DNA of 64,000 bases from the NCBI RefSeq assembly GCF_027942865.1, contig NC_134524.1, positions 22,745,536 through 22,809,535 of the forward strand, in the 5' to 3' direction. A program made the position numbers and the translations under genes. The notes below the pieces were generated by a model that saw only the letters and a list, made by a program, of their open reading frames with translations, searched no databases and was not told the DNA's origin. Below are positions 54,431 through 64,000 of this stretch, in pieces (the stretch's first letter is position 1; each line of letters opens with the position of its first letter). The stretch is from Odontesthes bonariensis. Taxonomy: Eukaryota > Chordata > Actinopteri > Atheriniformes > Atherinopsidae.

Positions 54431-57400
54431 ATGCGGCTGACTGGCGACCCTGCACCGGGAACCATGAACAGCGGCGGGTCTGGCAACTTTCTGCTGGTCC
54501 CCATACCGGAGTATCCCCTGCTGGACTGCGTGCCCAACAAGACGGTGAAGATTGTGGTGCTGGGGGCGAGCAACGTCGGCAAAACCGGTATGGCTGTGGA
54601 GGGATTTAGGGCTGCAGTTACGCAGTTAACATTTCAAACGGATGCGGGAAAGTTTAAAAGATGGGCTGAAAGTTTATTTGAGGCGTTGAGGGGAATTAAA
54701 ACGTTGGCTCGGGTCGCGAGCATCACGACATAAATAACCAACCTCGTGATTGTCAGGAACAAACCTGCATTATATAAAGAGGGAAAATAGCCTTTAATTG
54801 GGACTGTGTGCTTGAAATGAAATAAAGATGTTGGAAATGGAGTACCAAACCCAACCGGCAGGGGGCGACAATTAACTTTTTTCGTATTGCTATTTTTTTT
54901 TATAGTTCCAGCTAATTTTGATGCTATGCTAATTTTGAAGCTGCGGTCAATATAGAACATTGGTGGAGCATGTAATTAAGAACCTAAGTAATTAACAGAA
55001 GAAACACTCATAAATTTAATGACAACTAATGCTATGTTATAAGTAGTATGAACAAAATGTACTCCAGTGCAAAAAACTAGTAGCCTGTAGCTAGAACATC
55101 CATTTAACGGGGATCATTTTTATTATTTCAGTAAAAAAAAAAAAGATTATTTTTGCCATGTTGTGAGCCATTAAACAGATTTCCTCGAGATAAAGCTCCT
55201 TGTAAAGAAAAAAAACCTGACAACCGAGCAAAAACGCAAATAAAGTTGGATTTAAAGAAACTGACTTAAGTATCCGTGAAGATCAAAAAAAAGTTTTCGC
55301 TTGTTTCATGTAAAATTTCAGACACCCATGATCAGGTTGAGGGTCTTCAGTGGAGTCGGAAACAAATGAGGAAGCCACACTACAATTTGCTATGAGGGAT
55401 TTACAGTTTGCAATGAACTGTGAGAATTATCAAAGACATTAGTGTACAAACACAAAGCAGCAAGTCTTTTTGTCCTATTAGTGGTACAGTAAAAAACCCT
55501 AAAGTTTAAGCAGACAGCTTTATTTATGTAGCGCATTTCTGTAACTCAAAGTGATTTACATGGTAAGAAATGATTTAGAGAAACAGGTGGCAACCGTTAA
55601 ACGGTAGAAAAGGCCGGCTTTTTTTTATTCAGATTTAAAAGTGGTCAGAGTCTGAGCCTTTTCCAGATCAAAATGCTGCCTCGCAGCCTTTGGTTCAAGT
55701 TTCGGGGGAATCAAAAGGCCAAGCCGAGGTGTCTTCAAGGTCATGGATATGGCAAGAGCGCGTCAAGATGTTTTTGAGCCATGGAAAAACCTATATACAA
55801 GCAGAGAGACTATGGAATCAGTGTCAGGATTGTAAAACTTGAGTAATGTGATCATATATCCTGGTTTTCATCGGTGCTCTTGCAAAGGCATTCGTAATGG
55901 ACAGAGTTAGTCTGACGGGCTTGTTTTGACAGCTCTGTAAAGGGGCCATTGTGCAGGAAATAAAGGCACGTGTTAGCCTTTCAGTGTCATTATTCCTCTG
56001 ACTCTAGCAATGTTTTCAAGTGGGAAAAAGGTAGAGGAAGTTATTGGTTTCATGTGGCCATAACAGTGTAAGTATGAGTCTGGGATAACACCAAGTTTGT
56101 CAGCTAGACTCTTAGCTAGCTTTCTTTTTGGGGCCCAAAGACAATTATGCCAGTCCTTTTTCTAGAAATTTTGCTGCATCCAGTCATTATTTGCAGAAAA
56201 CAGATCCCCAAATTAGGGTGAGTAGCACGTATACTCCATTTGTACATAATTTGGTTAGTTATTGTATTATTTATTTAGATTCAGAGATTTAGAGATTGAA
56301 TAATCGTGTTTCCAAAAATGGATCCCTGTGGAACCCCATATGTCATTTCAGTCTCAGTGCTGTGATGTGAAATATCTTCCTACCTACTTCTAAAGTAACA
56401 TGACAACCGACTTGGATGTGGGCTAAGTGGTATGGTCCAACTTCACATTCATTATGAGGCTACTCGAAAAAAATATTTATCCCATGGTGGTCTCGAACCT
56501 TGATGTCATGTTTAAGGGTCCAGTGACTGTTCCCCACCTCCACTCCAGCTGCATTACGATGAGTGGATACCAGATTTCAAACGTAGCCTACTTCTGGTCT
56601 TGGCTACTTCAAGTCATTTCCACATAGCGGGTGCATTAAGACAGTAAGTTAATTAACTGAGATGTGTAGCAGTTATGTCTTTATGAAAAACCGAAGCACG
56701 GTGCTCGTCTAGTGCTGCAATCGCTAAATGCCCTGGAAGCTTTTCGCTGGCAACACAGAGCTTATGTAGGTTTATATTAATGTCATTTCAATCTAAACTT
56801 TAGATGCATTTGAACGATATGGTCCTTAACACCTAATTTCGTCTGCTGGTGCTAAACAACTGTTTAGAATGAACATTTAACTTGAGAGGACTGACTGTTT
56901 TGTGCTGTAACCGAGTAAGTTAGCGAAAGGATTAGAGTTTTTTTGTTGCTGCATATGCACTGGCTGAAGAGGGGGAAAAGAGCTTGCTGTTCACTTGTCT
57001 CCAGCATCTCTACGTGACCTGCCTTCTCTGCAGCAACATGTCGCTCTGACATCTTGTGTGTGATTTGGAAAGTTTTGTTATGCCCATAGCAAGTTGCATC
57101 CCCTCTCTGGCTGTACGCAGACAGAGCCCTCTCCCTGGCAGGGTTATTACGGTGCATTCCATTTCAACTTTGAAGTCAGAATTTCGGAGTTCCCAGTAGG
57201 AAAAACGAACTGGAATGTTCCCTTAGGTCAGACTTGGAATGTCAGAGGAGCTTCACCAGCCAAGAACTCCAAATGCAACATGGCTTCCCTGTGAATACAA
57301 AGTGATGATAAGTGCAATAATACACTGTTTATGCTCATGTTTGTGTTTGATTAAATCATTTGCGCCATGTTAGTGTCGAACCTCCGTCAGTGAACACGTG

Positions 57401-60400
57401 ACTACGGTGTAGGGCTGGGTTCAAATCGAAAGAAAAAAAAAGATTTTACAATTCATATCGATTTTGAACATAGATTCCTAAACTCCTCGAATCGATTCTT
57501 ATTATATGCCATTTTTCGGCATATAATAAGTATTAGGAGCCTCATTGGGTGAGCTTAGTTTCACATGGCTGGCCTTGACGTTGAGCAACAACATTCATGT
57601 CGGGAAGATAGGGAAAACACAGTTGCATTGTCACAGCTGATGTGTGGCAGCATTTTGGATATAGATGATATTCCGGCCGAGAGGACCCTGAAAAAAGCTA
57701 ATCAAAACTTTTATATCTTTACCTGACCAACAGATGGATTTCATTGTTTTGGATTTTTTTCAATTACTTTTGTGCAAACCTCTTTTGTAGCCAAGCCAAA
57801 TTTGCACTGAAACTGAATTATTTGAATAAAACCAGAAATTAGATTGATTTGGAACCCTCTGAACTGGAATTTAATCGATTTGGGAAATCAGTAGCAATGC
57901 TTGGTCTGTGTCGTAATGTCTCGCCTTGCCAGCGAACACAACAATGAGCTAATCCTACGGCGTTTACAACCTCCAGCTGGAATATGGTCAACTAAGGCGT
58001 GACGCCATTGCTTCACACCTGAAGTTCCCTGTTCTAACGCAAATGGATTGCAGCGTTACAGTTTGGAAGTTCAGGAGTAATAGGCAGAGTAAGGATGTTG
58101 TCATCGATAGCTTCTCTCTGATTGTCTCGTTTTGAGGTGCGCAGCCTTCCTCCTTCTCTTATCTGCTGGAACACTCAAGAAACTGCACTGGATACAATGA
58201 TGTAAGATACTAGGCTAAAAGGTTTACAAACAGAAAAGGGGATTCAATGCAAGACGATATGAAAGACATTTTCGCTCCTGAAAGTCTACATCACCATGAA
58301 AACTGTGGATATTTAATCTAGTTGGGTTTGGTTTCACACTGGACTTGGTCCAAGCGCACCAATCGACTTTACACAGCATACGTACGTCCTGTTGTCATCA
58401 CCTCTGTATGTTTGTCTCCTTAATCTGAATGAATTGGATTATTGAATGAATTGGATTATTTTGTAAATAATTATGATTACAATGAATTGAATTCCAATTG
58501 GCTTGAATTGGACTATACTATTTAAGTGCCTTGAGATGACATTTGTTGTATTTGGCGCTATATAAATAAAACTGAATTGAATTGAATTGAAACTTCTCAC
58601 TATTCTGCCTGGAGACAAGCTGAATGCTGAATGTTGCCATGGTAATAATATCATGATGTTATTACTACCAGCAGCACCATCTTTAGGCACAACACTCAAG
58701 ACTGGCTCAAATTTTGTGAAGACATCGAGGGATTCAAGAGATTCTGCTGCTGATTCTAATCAGAAGGCGTGGCATATTTACCACAATTCAGTGTGGACAT
58801 TGGGGATGGATAAAATCAATAGTTCTTTGGCATGAAGAAAATAGCCTCCCATACTTTTTTGATGTACTTAGGTCTGTAGATAAGTTTAGAGCAGATCATG
58901 AATAGCTTTGCTAATGAGAACATGCTAATGTTTGACCAAGTGGACCATCCAACCCAATGATACTACACACAGTGTTGTGGGCAGAGATGTATGCATGCAA
59001 AAAAACATCGCTACAATCCAGACCTAAAAGTAATGGCATCAAGTCTCTGTTTAGGAGATTGTCTGCTTTAACTTCCTGTGACATTGTACAGTTGGTCCAA
59101 AAGTTCGAACTAAACTAGAAATGTTCTCACAGCAGAAAAAAAACAAAAAAAAACGGGACAAGGCGAGGCAGAGGGTTGGGGACACTGCCTGTTCGCCACA
59201 AAGATAACATAGAAAAATAAGAAGATGCAGTTCTAGAAACTGTTCAAAAAGTGCAGGAACATGTCCAAAAAAAAGATCCCTTCGAATTTCGGTAGAGATG
59301 CAAATCTCTGCCCTTTGAACGGGAGCACTGGTTTGGCTGAGGATGTGAATCCTTTTCCAGTTTTCTTTTTTTAACTGTTTGTTTTTCTTCAGACTAGTCC
59401 GTTTTTGGGGGAAAAAATGTATGGAATTAAAAGACTTAACAACTGGCTGAGATAATTTCAGATAACGTATTATCAGATTATTATATTGGTGTCTCGTTTT
59501 AACCGTTTAAAACTTTGGGCTTCGAGTTTTTTTTATTTCTTTAAGCTCATCTCACCAATACTAAGGTCTTGAGGATCAAAACCATTTGTCAGGGAAATGG
59601 GAAATTCCACCAGCACGTGGCAAAAGTATAGTGTTCCATCGACCAGTAGGATGCAGCAGGTTAGTTTTTGAATGCTATAGGAGGGTTCTAACACTGTCGT
59701 GTCATAAAGTGGCTCTGAATATTATGCATTACATGAGCGTTAAACTCCTTCCCCTCCTTTGCATCTCTGACTGATACAATTTGTTTCTTTGCAGCTTTGA
59801 TTGTCAGGTTTCTGACCAAGAGGTTCATTGGAGATTATGAAGCAAACACAGGTGAGTTTCTGTCGGTCTGTCTGCCCTTCGCCTCTGCCAAACACAACCG
59901 TTGCAGAGAAAGGAAAAATCCACTGTTGATCCGGCATTCTCACTCCGTCCATTCATCCATCCACCCGAATCCCCTCTGTCTCTGCAGGAGCGCTCTACTC
60001 CAGAAAGGTCACGCTGGATGGGGAGGAAGTGTCGCTTCAGATCCAGGATACACCCTGTGTGGCACTCCAGGTACCTCATGGAAACAGCAGCCACGTTTCA
60101 CTTGGATTATAAATAGAAAAGTTGGATGTGAACATCAAAACATGATTTGAAAAGCCAAAAGATAAGAAAAAAGTGTCTTCAGACAATTACATAAATATTA
60201 TCTTCTGACAATGCAGCATAGACAGCTGCCATTGAAATGAGTGATGAGCCATTACCGTTGGTATGGTGAGGAACTGGAATTCTCTTGATGCGGCTTTCTT
60301 TCTTCTTTTTTTTTCTTTTTCTTTTTTCCAAATCTTTTGGGCTCAGCTGTTGTACATAAACACACATTCCCTGAAAGACTTGCCAACCTGTTGCTCTTTA

Positions 60401-62493
60401 ACCACGGCACAAGGGAGTACTGGTAACCATAGTTACAGGAGCTTTATTGTTAAAAAAAAAAGAATAGAAAATAGTGTGTAAACTTCCTTGTAGAGTTAGA
60501 ACTGTTTTTGATTGGTGTGCTCGTGTGCTCGTACTGTTTTGAAGCCATTGTGGCCGCCGCCATCTTTATCAATCGAAACAGGAACTTATGAGCAAGTGGC
60601 TGTTCCAACTGAGAACTGTGGAAACTGCCCATTGGGTAGTGGCTTGTTAATCCCAGCGTTGTACCGTTCTACTCGTACTCTGATCGATAGCCTGTTTTAC
60701 TCTAAATGGGGCCACAGTTGACAAAAAGGAACTTTATGCTTTATTGAGGGAGATGTGAAACAAGCAATCAAGTTCATGAAATTATTCTGTAAAAGTTTAC
60801 CAAGATCTCAAATCAAGTAACCCTAACCCTCTGAAAGATGCACAGTCTTTTAGTGTTGGTGCTGAGATTGATTTACCTGACCCTTTCTAAACATGTGCAG
60901 ATATCTATCTCGACTGTGGAGTTCTGAAGGAGCTGATAGCCAGAGACTCGTGAACTAAAGAAGCTAACTAGCTAGTAGCTTCTATACTCGCTGTGATGCT
61001 CTTCTTATGAGAAAATGGTACAGTAAATACAGACGAGTTCTGCGGTATCGTTCATATAGTTCCTTCTGCGCAGTCAGATCTCAGTAATTATGGGGCTAGA
61101 ACTTTTTCTTTCTTCTGGAATTTGACTGAAGCCTATTGCTAGCATTTAAATGGCTAGCTTGAGATAACAAAATGTCCAGATTTCCCATTGATAAAAGCTA
61201 TTTTTGTAAAATGGCTTACATATCTTTTAAGAGTTTTTCCCCATTCATTAGGTTAAAAGATCCTTAGTTAGTATCTCTTTTGTTAATGGTTGCCTAATTT
61301 CCTATCTACATTTTCACTTACACAATCCCCGTTAAAGAAAGAAATGTCAAAAATGGATTTGAAGTAAAAAGAGGAGAAAAGAAAAGGAAGTTAATGAGTG
61401 CAACGTGCCACACAGCTCGCCCTTAGCTACACAAGCAGCCTGTTTACAAAGCCAGACTTCAGAGTTCCTTTCTTACAGTGGGGGAGATAAGGGAGGGTGA
61501 CGAGGTCACTCCCAGCAGAATAGGCCCCCTCTCAGACATTACACAGGAGTGATGTATGGAGGCAAGAAGATGCATGTGTGCAGAGCCAAGAGCTTGAGAA
61601 TTTACTGCTCAGGACTTTTGGCAGTCAAGGTCTTCATCGTGAGCTTCGTCTTTTAATACTTTTGTGTTCAAAATGCAGACACAAAATAGGTTTTTGCTTA
61701 ATAATTATGTGAGAGAAGTATACATAAAGAGCTGGGAAAGAACAAGTATACTCTTCCTGACTCGACGTGTGGGTGGTCTAAAGTCTAAAATAGCTGGTCC
61801 ATACTAACCCATTTGTCTTGGTCAAAAGGCCTCAGTAAAACTGCCCCCACCCGCTTACCCATTTTACCACTGTACATACTAACTGTGTGTCTTTCTGTTT
61901 TTATAGGACGATCCTGAAGGCCTGTACTGCCAGGAGCAGATCAACAGGTCAGGTTGATATCCCATGAATGTGAATTTGAATTGAATTTAATGGCCTCAGC
62001 TAATTTTCTTAAATAATTGGATCCCCCCAGGTCGATCTACTGGGCAGACGGGTATGTGCTGGTATTCTCTATCACAGACCACAACAGCTACCGAACCATC
62101 CAGCCTCTATACCAGCACGTCAGGCGCATTCACCCTTCCGGAAATATACCAGTGATACTGGTCAGTATGTGTTTCCAGTCACATGAACAAATAAAGACCT
62201 CCTCACAAAAGCAATTTCAAAGGGTTTAATATTGGGATTTTCAGTGACTTTTCCTTTGAATTACTGGTTTCAGGTTATGTCTTTTCTTTCAGTGTCTAAG
62301 TCTGTATTGATTCAATAAGCAGTTCAAACATATTATACTCTAATACAGAGCAGACAAGGCACCTGCTAACCTTAATCCTGTAATCTAATCAGTGTTATAA
62401 TCTGTAATCCGCTGCAGGTTGGAAACAAGAGCGATTTGCTCCGAGCCCGACAAGTGCCTGCAGACGAAGGCGAGACGTTAGCAGCTTCTCTAG
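54431..62493 (+). CDS. rasl11a: Ras-like protein family member 11A, 3' end beyond the window
   Basis: Six coding exons join in frame: 54431-54587, 59795-59851, 59988-60070, 61907-61947, 62031-62160, 62418-62493 (181 codons plus one base; the human protein is 242 residues). RASL11A is a small GTPase of the Ras superfamily without a prenylation motif, reported as a nucleolar regulator of rRNA transcription. G1 loop GASNVGKT is residues 45-52, switch region GDYEANTG (65-72), G3 is DTPCV (92-96) where Ras has DTAGQ, so the catalytic Gln is absent as is normal for this subfamily, and G4 is NKSD (159-162). RASL11A over RASL11B is supported by SLQIQDTP, PLYQHVRRIHP and DLLRARQVPADEG. Start is the first in-frame ATG, and Met12 (ACCATGA, 54464) is a second candidate. 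Final exon(s) with the basic C-terminus were not found before 64000. Confidence 0.94.
55505..55600 (-). repeat. L2-like LINE tail fragment
   Basis: CTTTATTTATGTAGCGCATT and AAAGTGATTTACATGG match the 3' tail of the L2 copies at 8178 and 16440. Diverged. In rasl11a intron 1. Confidence 0.5.
57413..57880. mobile_element. Possible hAT element remnant
   Basis: TAGGGCTGGGTTCAAATCGA at 57413 looks like a hAT end, and TTAATCGATTTGGG at about 57870-57885 could be a decayed opposite end. No target duplication identified. Confidence 0.35.
58439..58600 (+). repeat. LINE 3' tail with TTGAA repeats
   Basis: GGCGCTATATAAATAAAACT followed by a GAATT/TTGAA pentamer run is the characteristic end of L2/RTE-type fish LINEs. 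Pentamers also precede it. In rasl11a intron 1. Confidence 0.55.
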
Positions 62494-64000
62494 GTGAGGC
62501 GTGTTCCTGCTGTTTCGTCTTCTTCTGGTCATATTTAGAATTACATTTTATACAGTGATGAAAACAGACCTTTTTTTAATTGTGATCATAACCTTTGAGA
62601 ATAAATGGAAAACGTCTTTTAACTGGAGGCAGTGTTAATTACACCCAGGAGGGACCAGAGAGCAACTACCAGGGACCAAAGAGCTAGCTAACAATGTTCA
62701 GAAAAACACAGGAAAAGAAGCAGAAAACCAAATCTGAAGTCTCTTAAAGTAACACTAGAAATGTTAGCTAATTGTTTGCTCTTTGGCTCCCCCTACAGTT
62801 GTGACACCACCTGTCATAAAAACAAATACCCGTTTGGGCCCTGAACATGCACAGCCATACACGTGACCTGGTCGTCACGTTGAAGAAGCCACAAAGTTGC
62901 TATAAAAGATGACAGCGAATAAACTACCCTGCATGGTGGAAGGGGCTGTGTCGGCAAGGCTATAAACAGAGTAAAAAGTAGTACCGTCAACAACCAGAAA
63001 CAGAACAACCAAAGTCACTCACACGAGCCATAAAAATGAATGAACCGGTCCGGACGTTTCCAGTTAGTTTGGTAATGATGATTTCTTCATATGTTGAAGT
63101 CGGAACTTATTCGGAACAGGTGCTTCCAACTTCCACTGAAAGCTTTAACTCTTTTTCAAAAAAGGTAAAAGCAGATTCAGACTACCAGATTTTCAGGATC
63201 GTGTCATTGGTTACGCTACGCGATCTGGATTTCATCTGGAAGTCATGGTGCGTTCACACTTCCCTAAAAACAAGACACACAAAACAAGATTTCTTTCCAG
63301 ACTTAAACCCAGACTCATGTGACTTTATCTTCCAGCCATGTCTATCAATCACTATGACACAAGAGGTCCTGGTGATTTACCCTATTTGTAAAAAGTTTCT
63401 CTTTACACCTTCTCACTGGAAAGCTCAAAGCGTCACTAATCGCATCTCGTCGCGTGAGCTAGGCTTAAAACCTCCTTGAAACCTGTTGCAAAACAATAGA
63501 AAAAGAAGTGCTTTTGGTTGTTATTTTTGCTGTTTCCGTCATCCTTCAAAATGTGCCATACAAAACATTCATGGAATCATAACAGCTGTTGACGTTGTCA
63601 TATGACAAGAGAGAGAGTAAAAAATACTCTTTCATGAAAGTGTATTTCTGGGTGTTTTGAGTCATCCAACATGAAGGGATCAGGATCAGTTTAATTTCAG
63701 ATTGGTTATTATACTCTGAACTCAGCTTAATAGAGGTTTTTTTACAAGTCATTTTACAAGTGTAATGAGTCAGGTATGCAGCTGTGTTTCGGACGTTACG
63801 TGAGTTGGCCTCTTAATCGTGGCCCAAACCTTTCTGCTCACTTTGAGCCATCTCCGTTTCAGAATCCAGACTCCGTGACTTAAGGTCAATTCCTGTCCCA
63901 AAACCTATTGCCGCCCACTCACTTCCTGTCATGTTGTCCTTGTTAATCAAAAGAATTCCCGTTGGTCTCGCCAGGGCAGAATTTGACAGACATCGATCAA
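62494..64000. other. rasl11a intron, no exon recognised
   Basis: After the GTGAGG donor at 62494 no segment encodes the expected C-terminal block (the G5 region followed by a basic tail). A 147-codon plus frame at 63036-63479 has no recognisable domain. The window ends inside this intron. Confidence 0.6.

Noticed and set aside
54634-54960. Minus frame overlapping rasl11a intron 1
   Set aside because: No similarity to a known domain; lies in an intron right after the exon donor.
63036-63479. 147-codon plus frame near the right edge as the last rasl11a exon
   Set aside because: It lacks the expected continuation of the GTPase domain and the basic C-terminal block, and has no suitable AG acceptor in phase that I could see.

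Overview
The window is nuclear DNA of a vertebrate, almost certainly a teleost fish. The evidence is two split genes with exact vertebrate exon structure and protein sequence, fish-type L2 and L1/Tx1 LINEs, tRNA-derived SINEs, and many hAT, Harbinger and TTAA-flanked DNA elements. The real host genes lie in the right half. usp12 (a ubiquitin-specific protease) is on the minus strand, with ten coding exons between 48710 and 28718. rasl11a (an atypical Ras-like GTPase) is on the plus strand, with six coding exons from 54431 to 62493 and its 3' end beyond the window. They stand head to head about 5.7 kb apart, the same arrangement as human USP12-RASL11A. All splice phases close, so both models are well supported.

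The left part (1 to about 24 kb) is a nest of transposons. In order it holds: a partial Harbinger transposase (1-820, minus); an L2 endonuclease relic; a 666 bp TIR element with a MADF-like ORF (1928-2593); a nearly full-length but broken L2 LINE (3.2-6.8 kb) carrying a MITE; a 310 bp foldback; a KDZ/Zisupton (HMGXB3-like) element (about 7.3-13.75 kb) with an open, eight-exon, 792-codon frame that stops before the catalytic domain; an L1/Tx1-like LINE relic (13.9-18.3 kb) pierced by a hAT element and an L2; and a P-element/THAP9-like element (18.84-22.85 kb). The P-like element keeps an intact THAP plus coiled-coil ORF, has lost the central transposase and carries an L2 insertion. A foldback element follows at 23.5-24.0 kb.

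From 24.05 to 28.7 kb no coding sequence is seen. This probably includes the usp12 3' UTR. The usp12 introns hold many small elements: TTAA-flanked MITEs, tRNA SINEs, L1 3' ends, three hAT elements and a Harbinger-type element carrying a Myb/SANT-like ORF. The usp12-rasl11a intergenic region holds two well-formed TIR elements and possibly a third.

Most notable points are the intact but truncated KDZ-type gene with its element-like ends, the internally deleted P-type element expressing only a DNA-binding half, small TIR elements carrying lone DNA-binding ORFs, a 12-glycine expansion inside usp12, and a YY1-like motif/uORF over the usp12 start. No identification was checked against a database. 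Family names rest on motif recognition.
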